From Cyclobacterium lianum (lineage in GTDB: Bacteria; Bacteroidota; Bacteroidia; Cytophagales; Cyclobacteriaceae), in the NCBI RefSeq assembly GCF_900143075.1, contig NZ_FRCY01000019.1, positions 53,294-117,293 of the forward strand: a stretch of DNA of 64,000 bases, read 5' to 3'. A program made the translations under genes and the position numbers. The notes under the pieces were generated by a model. The model was given only the letters and a program-made list of their open reading frames with translations, ran no database searches and was not told the origin of the DNA. Shown here piece after piece: positions 9,747 through 18,985 of the stretch (position 1 is the first letter of the stretch; each line of letters opens with the position of its first letter).

Positions 9747-9947
9747 ATGGACAAAAAACTAAAGCGAACGAATAGCGACAAGATGATCGCCGGAGTATGT
9801 GGCGGTCTGGCAAAATATCTTGGCTGGGAAGCCGACAAATTGAGAATTGTGTATGTTCTGGTATCCATCTTAAGCGCCGCCTTCCCAGGCCTGCTGGTAT
9901 ATCTGATCCTGTGGTTTGTCATGCCAGAGGACGATGCACTGGATTAA
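9747..9947 (+). CDS. PspC-domain small membrane protein
   Basis: This 66-residue protein matches the PspC domain over its length: basic N-terminus, the IAGVCGGLAKYLGW motif (about residues 14-27), then one hydrophobic segment with the LLVYLILWFVMPED ending typical of the family. PspC proteins are inner-membrane elements of envelope-stress responses; in Bacteroidota short stand-alone copies are common and their partners are not defined. It stands alone, with the MsrAB gene 79 bp downstream on the same strand. Confidence 0.9.
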   Translation: MDKKLKRTNSDKMIAGVCGGLAKYLGWEADKLRIVYVLVSILSAAFPGLLVYLILWFVMPEDDALD

Positions 9948-10026
9948 GCGTCCTAATTACCAGGACATTGTGAATTTCCCTGAACATCTGTGGCTATTTC
10001 AGCGTTTTTCAAATTAGATTAAAAAA

Positions 10027-11133
10027 ATGCAAACCATGAGAGAAAGTATCAGATATGCATCAGTTCTTTTGCTCTTCCTGTTTTCCTTTTCGGGCTGCAA
10101 TGCCTCAGATAATTCGGATACAGATGGAGCTGAGGCGGAAGATCCGCTAAAGGATTATCAGGGAAGAACAGAAAAAGCGACGTTTGCGGGAGGCTGTTTT
10201 TGGTGTGTAGAGGCACCATACGAGGGTATTGACGGTATTTTATCGGTGGTATCGGGATATGCGGGAGGAAAAGAAAAGAACCCTACTTATTCCCAGGTAT
10301 CCTCCGGACAGACCAGTCACAAGGAGGCGGTGCAGGTTACCTTTGATCCGGATGTGATCAGTTACACTGAAATCATCGATATTTTCTGGAAACTCTATGA
10401 TCCTACAGATGAAGGAGGGAGTTTTTACGACAGGGGTAGCCAGTATGAGTCAGCTATTTTTTACCACAGCAAGGAACAACAATCTGTTGCTGAAAATGCT
10501 AAAAAGGAACTCGATCAATCCGGCAAATTCGACAAGCCTATTGTCACGCCCATCATTAAGTATACGAATTTTTATCCTGCCGAAGCCTATCACCAGGATT
10601 ATTACCGGAAAAATCCAAAGGAATACAAAGCCTACCGGACCGGATCCGGACGCGACAGGTTTATCCGGGCGCATTGGGAGGTACCCTCTCCAGAGAAATA
10701 CAAAAGTCCTTCCAAAGCGGATATGAAGGCCCAACTCACTAACCTGCAGTATCAGGTCACCATGGAGGAAGCCACAGAGAGGGCTTTTGACAATAGGTAC
10801 AACGACAATAAAGAGGCCGGTATATATGTGTGCATTGTGTCCGGAGCTCCTCTTTTTAGTTCCCGGGACAAATACGAATCCGGCTCTGGCTGGCCAAGCT
10901 TTACCAAACCCATAGATGCCCGTTATCTGGAGAAACCTCTGGACAGAAGTCTGGGGATGGTTCGGGTGGAAGTGCGGAGCAAATTCGGAGACTCCCACGT
11001 GGGCCATGTGTTTAATGACGGTCCCGAACCCACTGGCCTAAGGTATTGCATGAACTCCGCTGCCATGAAATTTATTCCTCTTGCAGAGATGGAGCAAGAA
11101 GGGTATGGGGAATTTTTATATGCAGTGGAATGA
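10027..11133 (+). CDS. msrAB: bifunctional peptide methionine sulfoxide reductase MsrA/MsrB, lipoprotein
   Basis: A 368-residue fusion. A lipoprotein signal (lipobox FSG|C) is followed by an MsrA domain with the catalytic GCFWC motif (Cys57, second Cys60) and a C-terminal MsrB domain with [18 protein letters not shown] and the catalytic RYCMNSA (Cys341). Together they reduce both S- and R-methionine sulfoxide in oxidised proteins, here outside the cytoplasm. The MsrB part has CIVSG where zinc-binding forms have CxxC, so it belongs to the zinc-free type. An alternative ATG nine bases downstream (MRESI) would give the same signal peptide. A strong terminator follows. Confidence 0.95.
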   Translation: MQTMRESIRYASVLLLFLFSFSGCNASDNSDTDGAEAEDPLKDYQGRTEKATFAGGCFWCVEAPYEGIDGILSVVSGYAGGKEKNPTYSQVSSGQTSHKEAVQVTFDPDVISYTEIIDIFWKLYDPTDEGGSFYDRGSQYESAIFYHSKEQQSVAENAKKELDQSGKFDKPIVTPIIKYTNFYPAEAYHQDYYRKNPKEYKAYRTGSGRDRFIRAHWEVPSPEKYKSPSKADMKAQLTNLQYQVTMEEATERAFDNRYNDNKEAGIYVCIVSGAPLFSSRDKYESGSGWPSFTKPIDARYLEKPLDRSLGMVRVEVRSKFGDSHVGHVFNDGPEPTGLRYCMNSAAMKFIPLAEMEQEGYGEFLYAVE

Positions 11134-11172
11134 AAGGAAACCTGAGTTCGAACTGATTTGACAATATCACCA

Positions 11173-11198
11173 GAAAGGCCGGGCAAACCCGGCCTTTC
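11173..11198. terminator. bidirectional terminator between msrAB and the LytTR regulator gene
   Basis: GAAAGGCCGGG and CCCGGCCTTTC make an 11-bp perfect stem around a CAAA loop. The flanking T/A runs are short. The hairpin sits between the convergent gene ends. Confidence 0.75.
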
Positions 11199-11204
11199 GT
11201 TATT

Positions 11205-11933
11205 CTAATTGATCCATTTGTCTATGAAACGAAGGAAGTTTTCCTTATATCCGTCACTGACGGAGATGTTCATCACGCCCATATTCACGGTACTTTTGCT
11301 GATGGACTGTATGTGATCCAGGTTGATGATATAGGAGCGGTGGATTCGCATAAATTGACTTTCGGGAAGCATCTCTTCCATATTTTTAAGGGTAGTCAGG
11401 GAAAGCAAGGGGGAGGTTTTGCCTGAGAGGTGAATTTTGACATAATCTTTGTAGCCTTCTACCAAAATGATTTCTTTCAGCAGTACCTTTACCAACTGGT
11501 ATTCTACTTTGATGAAAATATAATCTTCAGCTGACGATGCCTTTTCAGGCTGACTATTCTTTTGGAAATGACGCAATGCCTTCTGGCTTGCCGTTAAAAA
11601 CTCCTCATAGCTGAAGGGTTTGAGCAGGTAGTCAAGCGCATCTACCTTATACCCCTCGATCGCATATTGATTGTAGGCGGTGGTAAAAATAATTTTCGGC
11701 GTGGACTGCCCCTTTCTATTGTCCAGCACCCTGGCCAGCTCCATCCCCGTCAGATCCGGCATCTGAATATCCAGAAAGATGAGGTGGACCTCATGGGAAT
11801 TGATAAAGCCGAGTGCTTCCAACGCGCTGTCAAACCTGCCTTTGAGCTCCAGGAAATCCGTTTTCTCTACAAAATTAGAGACCATTTCCAAAGCCAGGGG
11901 TTCGTCATCAACAACAATACATTTAATCTTCAT
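11205..11933 (-). CDS. LytTR-family response regulator
   Basis: With the start at MKIKCIVVDDEP this is a 242-residue LytR/AlgR-type regulator. The receiver (about 1-120) has VVDDE, phospho-acceptor Asp55 in FLDIQMPD, and a KPF motif. The C-terminal LytTR domain (about 140-240) shows the usual HRSYIINLDHI segment. A longer reading upstream to 11969 is possible but gives an atypical N-terminus. It lies 152 bp downstream of the LytS-like kinase and is its partner. LytTR domains bind 9-bp direct repeats with 12-13-bp spacers; three such repeats lie in the divergent region at 13245-13295. Confidence 0.94.
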   Translation of the reverse strand: MKIKCIVVDDEPLALEMVSNFVEKTDFLELKGRFDSALEALGFINSHEVHLIFLDIQMPDLTGMELARVLDNRKGQSTPKIIFTTAYNQYAIEGYKVDALDYLLKPFSYEEFLTASQKALRHFQKNSQPEKASSAEDYIFIKVEYQLVKVLLKEIILVEGYKDYVKIHLSGKTSPLLSLTTLKNMEEMLPESQFMRIHRSYIINLDHIQSISKSTVNMGVMNISVSDGYKENFLRFIDKWIN

Positions 11934-12085
11934 CTCTTTACACTCGTTTTTATGTAGCCATCTCCTCACACGTACCCTATGTACCGATACTACTCTTTAT
12001 CTGAGGAAAAACCTTGTTTTGATAGTACATCATCCCTCCACATTTTCCGCGCCCAACTTCCATCAGGATTAGGGCGGGCGGGGTA

Positions 12086-13159
12086 TCATGACAGGTTTAT
12101 GGTCAGATCCACGCGAAATTCATTTTCCCTATTTTCCTGATCTATTTCCAACCGGTATTCAGTTCCATAAATCAGGGCCAACCTTCTTTTGGTATTGTTC
12201 AGCCCTATGCCGCTGCTCAGCTTTTCTTTACTATTGGGGTTAGCAGGAAATATGGTATTTCTGGTATGCAGGTACAGTACTTTTCCTTTCAGTTCGATGC
12301 CGATCTCTATCCTGCTTTCATCTTTCGCACTGATTCCATGTTTAAAACAGTTTTCCAGAAAGGGCAGCAAAAGCATAGGGGCTATCGGCAGATCCGGTGT
12401 ATGCTGGGGTATGGTGATATCCAGTTTCACTTTTTCGGAAAGCCTGAGGCGCATCAGCTCAATATAATCTTTGATGAAGTCGAGTTCCTTATTGAGAAGC
12501 GTAAGGTCCTTGTCGGTCTCGTACAGTACATAGCGCATCATGCGTGAAAGTTTCAGCAATGCCTTCTGCGCACGTTCCACATCCAGATTGGTCAGGGCGT
12601 AGATATTGTTTAAGGTGTTGAAAAAGAAGTGGGGATTGATCTGGGCTTTGAGGTAAGACAGTTCCGATGTGATTTTCTCTTGTTCCATTTGCCGTCTCAG
12701 CTCCACATCTGCCTGCCACTTTTCTACGGCTACCACACTGGTGCTGATGCCAAAGCCGAAAAGCCATAACAAGATGGTAAACAAATCAAAATTGAAGTTT
12801 CTGGGTCTGGGCTCATACGGCACATTGGGACGGAAAGCATAATGCATCAATTCCTGCAGATTGAGCATGTTTTCAAATTGAATCATCAGAAACAATACCA
12901 GGAGCGTGCAGGAGATCGCTATCAGAATGAACTGCCAGTTTTTTCCTTTGAAAAGTACCCTGGGCACAAAAAAGTACATGTTCAGGTAAAACAGCAGGAT
13001 CAGGAAAAACAGTACAAAACCCTGTTTGAACCAATACTCTACAGGTAAGTCTACTTTCCAGGATAGAGGGCTCACTACAAAAATCACGATGGCTATGAAA
13101 ATCCACACCAGTACGTGGATAAGGAAAGTGATTCTTTTTGGTTTGTTGGAATGTGTCAT
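12086..13159 (-). CDS. LytS/YehU-type sensor histidine kinase
   Basis: A 357-residue membrane kinase from the MTHSNK start; further Met/TTG codons up to 13198 are possible. Four transmembrane helices fill the first ~150 residues. A His_kinase domain with the QINPHFFFNTLNNIY phospho-acceptor box and a short HATPase (LLPFLENCFKHG, GIGLNNTKRRL) follow. This is the standard four-TM LytS-like kinase paired with LytTR regulators in Bacteroidota. No sensor domain other than the membrane part is present. It is divergent from the outer membrane receptor gene at 13457. Confidence 0.93.
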   Translation of the reverse strand: MTHSNKPKRITFLIHVLVWIFIAIVIFVVSPLSWKVDLPVEYWFKQGFVLFFLILLFYLNMYFFVPRVLFKGKNWQFILIAISCTLLVLFLMIQFENMLNLQELMHYAFRPNVPYEPRPRNFNFDLFTILLWLFGFGISTSVVAVEKWQADVELRRQMEQEKITSELSYLKAQINPHFFFNTLNNIYALTNLDVERAQKALLKLSRMMRYVLYETDKDLTLLNKELDFIKDYIELMRLRLSEKVKLDITIPQHTPDLPIAPMLLLPFLENCFKHGISAKDESRIEIGIELKGKVLYLHTRNTIFPANPNSKEKLSSGIGLNNTKRRLALIYGTEYRLEIDQENRENEFRVDLTINLS

Positions 13160-13244
13160 AACTAGAGATTTGGACATGAAAAGCAACAAAGACTCCACAA
13201 ATCCAGCATAAACATAAAGTAAAGTAAATGATTCTATCCAAAAA

Positions 13245-13295
13245 ATCTACCAATTCAGGGATTTAGCCTGCCATTTGGGTCAATTCATCTACCAA
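13245..13295. promoter_or_regulatory. three 9-bp direct repeats at 21-bp spacing, probable LytTR operator
   Basis: ATCTACCAA (13245), GCCTGCCAT (13266) and ATCTACCAA (13287) fit RYCTRCCAW and are spaced exactly 21 bp. A weaker GTATGCCAT lies at 13306. LytTR-domain regulators bind imperfect 9-bp direct repeats separated by 12-13 bp, the geometry seen here. The array lies between the divergent LytS-like kinase and the TonB-dependent receptor, so it could control either. Confidence 0.6.
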
Positions 13296-13456
13296 ATAGC
13301 ATGCGGTATGCCATATAAGGGTTGGTCTGCTTTTTTCCGGTATCTGTCGATACATGCTGGCCGCTTATCTATTCCGTTTTTTATTGCTCTCAGAAAGATT
13401 TTCCTTTGTTAGCGATATATTCACCCGAAAAAATACATGTTAACAGAACTACTATA

Positions 13457-15985
13457 ATGAAAAGGTTATTTGGATTACTGCTCTTGACAACCCTTTTTCT
13501 CCATGCGGGATCAGCCGATCTTCTGGCACAGGGGAATGCAGAGGGAAAAAGTTTTAAGATCTCCGGAAAGGTAGTGGACAAGGAGACCGGGGAACCTGTT
13601 CCCTATGCTACAGCCATGTTAAAAAAAGCAGATGGAGATGTCTCCCTCGCCGGGGGCGTTGCAGACGATAACGGAGAGTTTTTTTTCAACGTCAGGGAGG
13701 CCGGAAACTACAAGGTAGAATTGAGCTATGTGGGCTACGATGCGCTCGTTCGGGAAGATATTGTGGTCGGTCCCAATACCCCCTCCATCTTTCTGGGCAA
13801 CCTTACACTTGCGGAATCCTCCGTATCATTACAGGAGGTGACGGTGCAGGGACAGAGAAGCCTGATTACCGAGAAAGTAGACCGCACCATTTATAATGCC
13901 GAAAACGACAAAACCACTATCGGTGGCGATGCAACAGACGTTTTGCGGAGGGTGCCCATGCTCACCGTAGACCTGGACGGAAACGTGTCTATGCGCGGAA
14001 GCAGCAATATACTCGTGTTGATTGATAACAAACAATCTGCTATTGTGGCCAACAACATTGCAGATGCACTGAAACAAATCCCTGCAGAAGAGATCCAATC
14101 GGTGGAAGTCATCACCTCTCCCTCGGCCAAGTACGATGCTGAGGGCACAGGTGGGGTGATCAACATTGTGACCAAAAAGAACAAGTTACAGGGAGCCTCC
14201 CTGAATATACGGTCCAGTGCAGGCATCCGGGGATCGAATCTGGGCCTGAATGCTGCCCTGAAGAAAGGTAAAATGGGCTTCACCCTTGGTGGTTTTGGCC
14301 GTGCCGGTTACAATATACTGGGCAGTTTTGAAAATGAGCAAACATTGATTTCGCCGGACGGGCCTTCCACCCGCATCTTTCAGGCTGCCGACACCAGAAA
14401 CAACATGATGTTTGGCCGCTATAACTTTGGTTGGGACTATGAGATCAACAGCTACAATTTCATGACCACCTCAGTAAGCTTTGGATTGCGGAATATGAGG
14501 ATGAATCAGGATGATCTGATCACGGAGACCTACGTGGAAGATGCACTCGTCAGTGAGCTGCTCCGGGATGTACAGACCAAAAACCTTTCCAATAGCGTAG
14601 ACGTGAGTTATAACTACACCAAGACCTTCGAGAAAAAGGGCAAGGAGTTTAGCGTGTCCGGATTGTACAGCAGAAACAACATGACCAATGACTTTGTAAA
14701 CAGCCTGTACAATGAATCCTTCGAGCAGGTAGCCAGCAGGCTTCGAAACGACAACAACAACCTGAACGAAGAATATACCATTCAACTGGATTATGTCACT
14801 CCACTGGGTGCAGACGATGAGCAAATACTGGAATATGGTGCCAAGAATATCCTGAGAAAAGCGGTGAGTGACTTTGCCTACTTCCGTGCGGAAGGCCCGG
14901 ATGGCGCCTATGAGGAACTCGATGACATATCCTTGTCCAACCAGTTTAATTATGATCAGAATGTAACTGCGGGATACCTTTCCTACACCCTGGGATTTCT
15001 GGAAAATTATACCTTGAAAGCCGGAATGCGTTATGAATATACCAATATCGCTGCGGACTTCCTCGCCTCGGACTTACCCGCAGATATTCCGTCATACGGA
15101 ACTTTTGTCCCTAATATGAACTTTGGACGCAAGCTAGCTAACGGAAACATGTTAAAGGCAGCTTATAACAGAAGGATCCAAAGGCCTTCCCTGAACTTCC
15201 TCAATCCGAATATAGAGGCAGCTAACCCCCAGCAAATCACGCAGGGTAATCCACTGCTGGATCCGGAACTGACCGACAATTATGAGCTCTCTTACAGCAC
15301 CTTTATCAAGGGAACCTCTCTTAATTTCACCTCCTATCTGCGAAATACCACCGGTTCCATACAGCCGGTGAGGACCATACAGGATAACGATGTGATATTT
15401 ACGACTTACGAAAATATCGGAAATGAAAGGGCCTACGGTCTCAGTGTTTTCTCCAACATCAATATATCCGGGAAATTTTCCCTAAACGGATCTATTGACA
15501 GCTATTTTGCCCAATTGGACAACGGCCTCGATGATCCGCTATATGCTGCACAGAATGAAGGTTTTGTACTAAGTGGAAGGCTGTTTGGAAATTATTCCCT
15601 GCCCAACGACTGGCAGATTCAGGCCTTCAGCTTCTACAGAGGCCGAAGGGTTCAGCTCCAAGGCTCTTCCGGAGGATTTGGTATCTACAGCCTGAGTATC
15701 AACAAGCAGTTTGCCGAGCAAAGGGGCAGCATAGGTTTTGGAGCAGAAAATTTCTTCCATACCGAATTTAAAATCAGAAATGAATTGATCACTCCTACGA
15801 TCATGCAGCAGAGTGTTACCGGCATGCGCAATATGAACTTTAAGATCAACTTCTCCTACAGGATAGGCAAGTTAAGTGTAGACGGGGGACAGAGAAGAAA
15901 GAAACGCGGGGTAACGAACGAAGACCTCAAGGAAGGCGATGGCGGCGGAGCAGGCGGAGCCATGATGAATGGCGGGCCCAACTAA
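13457..15985 (+). CDS. outer membrane beta-barrel receptor with CarboxypepD-like domain
   Basis: The MKRLFGLLLLTTLF start gives an 842-residue protein with a Sec signal (about 1-25); the open frame upstream to 13322 does not look like coding sequence. A CarboxypepD_reg-like domain (about 35-115) leads to a TonB plug (about 130-235, with VPMLTVDLDGNVSMRGS and VEVITSPSAKYDAEGTGGVINIVTKK), then an outer-membrane beta-barrel of the OMP_b-brl_3 family. The C-terminus is an unusual basic then Gly/Met-rich tail (RKKRG...GGGAGGAMMNGG) after the barrel. The ligand is unknown; genes of this type are not paired with susD. It is probably controlled by the divergent LytS/LytTR pair. Confidence 0.92.
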   Translation: MKRLFGLLLLTTLFLHAGSADLLAQGNAEGKSFKISGKVVDKETGEPVPYATAMLKKADGDVSLAGGVADDNGEFFFNVREAGNYKVELSYVGYDALVREDIVVGPNTPSIFLGNLTLAESSVSLQEVTVQGQRSLITEKVDRTIYNAENDKTTIGGDATDVLRRVPMLTVDLDGNVSMRGSSNILVLIDNKQSAIVANNIADALKQIPAEEIQSVEVITSPSAKYDAEGTGGVINIVTKKNKLQGASLNIRSSAGIRGSNLGLNAALKKGKMGFTLGGFGRAGYNILGSFENEQTLISPDGPSTRIFQAADTRNNMMFGRYNFGWDYEINSYNFMTTSVSFGLRNMRMNQDDLITETYVEDALVSELLRDVQTKNLSNSVDVSYNYTKTFEKKGKEFSVSGLYSRNNMTNDFVNSLYNESFEQVASRLRNDNNNLNEEYTIQLDYVTPLGADDEQILEYGAKNILRKAVSDFAYFRAEGPDGAYEELDDISLSNQFNYDQNVTAGYLSYTLGFLENYTLKAGMRYEYTNIAADFLASDLPADIPSYGTFVPNMNFGRKLANGNMLKAAYNRRIQRPSLNFLNPNIEAANPQQITQGNPLLDPELTDNYELSYSTFIKGTSLNFTSYLRNTTGSIQPVRTIQDNDVIFTTYENIGNERAYGLSVFSNINISGKFSLNGSIDSYFAQLDNGLDDPLYAAQNEGFVLSGRLFGNYSLPNDWQIQAFSFYRGRRVQLQGSSGGFGIYSLSINKQFAEQRGSIGFGAENFFHTEFKIRNELITPTIMQQSVTGMRNMNFKINFSYRIGKLSVDGGQRRKKRGVTNEDLKEGDGGGAGGAMMNGGPN

Positions 15986-16027
15986 GCCAGGCCTTTAAAG
16001 AAAGTTAATTCTCTCGATTAACGGTAG

Positions 16028-16068
16028 CCCGGTTGAATGTGTGAAGAAAACATCAACCGGGTTTTTTT
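16028..16068 (+). terminator. rho-independent terminator of the outer membrane receptor gene
   Basis: CCCGGTTGA and TCAACCGGG form a 9-bp stem, extended by TGT/ACA after a bulge, and are followed by seven T residues. It reaches into the last codon of the convergent GH130 gene. Confidence 0.8.
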
Positions 16069-17209
16069 ATTCTTCATAGACCGCGACGGCAATTTTGGAA
16101 TCTGCCGTACCGTAATACAAATACCACTTACCCTCAAAGGGCACCATGCCTTCAATAAAGCAAACCAGATCGATCTGTCCCTCGATCTCATAGGGTTTTT
16201 CAGGTGTCATGAAATAGCTTTCCGAGCGGTCTATCAGCCTCGAAGGATCTGTGGCATCAAACAGCGCCTGACCCGCAGAATATGCGCCGGGCTCCAGGTT
16301 GGGATCCCGATCTTCTCCCTCTCCCAGATTCATACCGTTGTACAAGAGCAAAATACCCTCTTCCCGCAAAAGGGCATAGGGCCCGGATTCTACCAGTCTG
16401 CTATCAAAATACCCGGGCCGGGGATGCATGACAGGTTTGAGCGCTCCATTCTCTGTGAGCGGCTCCCAGTGTATCAGATCCGGGGAACTGGCCAAAAAGA
16501 GATCGGTGTCCCCAAAGTACATCCAGTATTTTCCGGCAATTTTGCTGGCTACAATCTTGTCGCCCTGTCTCTTGCCCACAATGGCACCCGCTTTTGACCA
16601 GGTATCCTTAAATTCACCCCTGAGTACGCGGCCATATTTGTCCCAATTTTTCAAATCATCAGATGTGGCCAGCATAAGCCTGGCTACTGTACCATCATAG
16701 CTCGTATAGGTCATGATGTACCTGCCTCCTTCATCTTCGACGATCCGCGGATCCTCTACCCCTCCATCCCACTCAAGAGGCTTCAGGCTGTCATTTTCAG
16801 GATAAAAAACGGGTTCCGGCAGCTTGTCAAAATGTAATCCGTCCTCACTCAGGGCGAGACCCAACCTTGAAGTCCCGTTGTTACTTCCAATGCTATCTTC
16901 TGCCCGGTACAGGAGATTGACTTTTCCGTCCCGTACCAGCGCTGCGGGGTTAAAAACATCCTTTTCTTCCCAGCTTACCGGCTCTCCCAAAATCGGGCAG
17001 GTAAAGGTAAGGTCTCCGGGAAGCAATACCGGATTGAACTCATCCATCTTGACGAAGGGAACCATTTCCCAGGATTTGTGAGCAGGCAAATCTGGGTCCT
17101 GCTCTGAGGCCGTTGACTCAGTTCCCTGCTTGCATGACCAGGTAAGGGAAAGCAGGAGAAGCCAGAGGCTAACCCAAGGTCGGGTCGAAAGATCCGGTCT
17201 GTTTTTCAT
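16067..17209 (-). CDS. GH130-family exported lipoprotein, probable beta-mannosidase
   Basis: A 380-residue protein with a lipoprotein signal (lipobox TWS|C) and a five-bladed propeller of the GH130 type. Diagnostic motifs are DVFNPAALV, LYRAEDS and the catalytic-Asp motif GGVEDPRI (about residues 150-157), then YTSYDG. GH130 contains cytoplasmic mannoside phosphorylases and exported mannosidases. Export as a lipoprotein argues for hydrolysis, because phosphorolysis needs cytosolic phosphate; this is inference. It stands alone, with no SusCD or other glycosidase next to it. Confidence 0.85.
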   Translation of the reverse strand: MKNRPDLSTRPWVSLWLLLLSLTWSCKQGTESTASEQDPDLPAHKSWEMVPFVKMDEFNPVLLPGDLTFTCPILGEPVSWEEKDVFNPAALVRDGKVNLLYRAEDSIGSNNGTSRLGLALSEDGLHFDKLPEPVFYPENDSLKPLEWDGGVEDPRIVEDEGGRYIMTYTSYDGTVARLMLATSDDLKNWDKYGRVLRGEFKDTWSKAGAIVGKRQGDKIVASKIAGKYWMYFGDTDLFLASSPDLIHWEPLTENGALKPVMHPRPGYFDSRLVESGPYALLREEGILLLYNGMNLGEGEDRDPNLEPGAYSAGQALFDATDPSRLIDRSESYFMTPEKPYEIEGQIDLVCFIEGMVPFEGKWYLYYGTADSKIAVAVYEE

Positions 17210-17465
17210 ATCTGTATAGTTTTAATTATTCCTTATTGGTCAGCAAGCAGCTTGTAGCCCGGCTTGAGGAAACCTGTTATGATTTTCGGAAGCATCATTG
17301 TGGATAAAAGTAATCATATTCCGGCATTTTTAACGAAAATGGCTATCCTATCTATTCCCTGTTTACCGGTTTAGACAGCTACTTCAGGAAATAGATTCCG
17401 GGACAGCTCCTCTTTTTACCAGCTACCGGCACGGATGCCTGAATTTGACGAACGACAAAAATGCC

Positions 17466-18842
17466 TTATTGATCGAGCACTTTTATTTCGACGCGCCGGT
17501 TTTTAGCCCTTCCACCAGCGGTGTTGTTGGGAGCGATAGGTCTGCTGCCTCCCCAGCCATTTACCCTGATCTTATCCTCTGCTACGCCCATATCGAGCAG
17601 GAGCTCCCTGACTTTCCGGGCCCGATCAAGAGACAGGCGTTCATTTAATCTAGCACTACCGTAGTTATCCGTATGTCCTTCTACTGAAATATGGGTCTCC
17701 GGGCGTGCCGATAGAAATGCCGCCAGGTCCTCCAGTTGCGCCATGCCGCTGCTGTCTGCGAGCGCGGTGCTGCCCCTCCGGAACAAGAGCCTGTCCAGGA
17801 TAACGGAGCCGCCCGCATTAAGGGCCTCAAATGAGGTTCTGATTTCGGGAGCTGCCTCCGCAGGCTCTGTTGTGGCGGCAATTTCTGGTACCCGTTCCCC
17901 TGCGGTATCGGCCTCGCCTGGAGGTTGGCTCAATGGGGCTATTCCCGGTTCGATAATTGCCTCTGGCTTGAATTCACCCAGCATCAGGATTTCTCCATAC
18001 CCATCGCTGGTGTGGGTATTGGTAAAAAAGGCCCGGTCATTTGCCGGATCCGGTGTATAAAAAAGGTCAAAGCCCTCCATTGGGGCTAAATCCAGCCGGC
18101 TGGGCGTGGACCATTGCCTCCACCCAGCCCCTATACGCCGGCTAAAATATACCGCCATGGGCTTGGAACCCCCTCCTGCGTTGGTAGAGTAATAGAGCCT
18201 GCGGCCGTCAGCCGAAAGAAAGGGGCTCAACTCCTGCATAGCGGTATTGATACCGGAGCCCAGATTCAGTGGTCTGCTCCAGGAATTTCCCTGGCGAAAA
18301 GAAACATATATATCTTCGTTGCCATAAGAACCAAAGGAATCCATAGACAAGATCATGATGGATCCGGAGGCGTCCAGCCGGGCGCTGAACCGGCTTCCGT
18401 TTACCTTAAATCCCGGAAATACCTGCGCTTCCCCTCTCTGCCACTCAGACCCGGCACGGAAGTAGCTGTAGACAGCTTGCTGGTTCTGAAAATTCTGGTG
18501 GTATACCAATAGGGTATCCGGGTGAATAAAGCCAATCAACAAGTCATGGTGGGGTGTAGAAAGTTCTGGTATCCTCACGGGGGTACCAAAGGAATCGGCC
18601 TTCTCCTCCCCTACCCAAATATCACCCGGATCCTCCTCGCCTCCATTGTTTTGGGGATGATAGGCCAATGAAAAAAAAAGCCTTCCATCCGGACCTATCA
18701 AAGGCTGTTGCTCATCGTAGTCCAATGAAAAAACCTGATGTACTTTGGAAACGTCCACCTGAGCCGGTAAAGGCAGAGCGTAACAACAAGCAAGTGCCAG
18801 GATGACACTTGCTTTGCCGATAAGACCTGGGCTTAGCTTCAT
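17466..18842 (-). CDS. OmpA-family protein with N-terminal WD40-like (PD40) propeller
   Basis: The protein is 458 residues from MKLSPG. It has a Sec signal (about 1-27), a propeller built of PD40-type repeats (for example LFFSLAYHPQ, DGRRLYYSTNAGG) over about 30-300, a low-complexity Pro/Ala/Glu linker, and a C-terminal OmpA peptidoglycan-binding domain (GHTDNYGS, ERLSLDRARKV, NRRVEIKV). It should sit at the outer membrane or periplasm and hold to peptidoglycan. A start ten codons upstream is possible. In gliding Bacteroidota similar PD40-OmpA proteins occur in secretion or gliding loci, but no such genes are nearby. Confidence 0.9.
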   Translation of the reverse strand: MKLSPGLIGKASVILALACCYALPLPAQVDVSKVHQVFSLDYDEQQPLIGPDGRLFFSLAYHPQNNGGEEDPGDIWVGEEKADSFGTPVRIPELSTPHHDLLIGFIHPDTLLVYHQNFQNQQAVYSYFRAGSEWQRGEAQVFPGFKVNGSRFSARLDASGSIMILSMDSFGSYGNEDIYVSFRQGNSWSRPLNLGSGINTAMQELSPFLSADGRRLYYSTNAGGGSKPMAVYFSRRIGAGWRQWSTPSRLDLAPMEGFDLFYTPDPANDRAFFTNTHTSDGYGEILMLGEFKPEAIIEPGIAPLSQPPGEADTAGERVPEIAATTEPAEAAPEIRTSFEALNAGGSVILDRLLFRRGSTALADSSGMAQLEDLAAFLSARPETHISVEGHTDNYGSARLNERLSLDRARKVRELLLDMGVAEDKIRVNGWGGSRPIAPNNTAGGRAKNRRVEIKVLDQ

Positions 18843-18856
18843 ATGTTTGGAATCGT

Positions 18857-18985
18857 TTATTTTTGCGGCCACATATCCTCCAGGATGATGCCGGTCAGCG
18901 GGTCGCCTGATTTATAATCATCCCTCAATGTGTCGCCAATATCATGCCTGTATGTTACCTGCTGGCGCAATTTATTGACTATACT
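18857..18985 (-). other. open stretch in frame after the deoxyhypusine-synthase-like stop codon
   Basis: After the TAG of the upstream gene the same frame stays open for 42 codons to TAA, with a protein-like composition (for example YRHDIGDTLRDDYKSGD near the middle). There is no ATG start near its beginning; TTG at about 18967 would give a 38-residue peptide. It overlaps the possible upstream extension of the OmpA-family gene. It may be a small gene, a relic of a longer C-terminus, or chance. Confidence 0.25.

Noticed and set aside
10450..11007. 185-codon open frame opposite msrAB
   Set aside because: It lies fully antisense to the MsrA/MsrB coding region, where catalytic motifs prove the plus-strand gene.
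13322..13456. N-terminal extension of the outer membrane receptor to the first in-frame start
   Set aside because: The extra 45 residues lack a signal sequence and cover probable promoter DNA; the later ATG starts a standard signal peptide.
16037..16597. 186-codon open frame opposite the GH130 gene
   Set aside because: It begins in the receptor terminator and runs antisense through conserved GH130 sequence.
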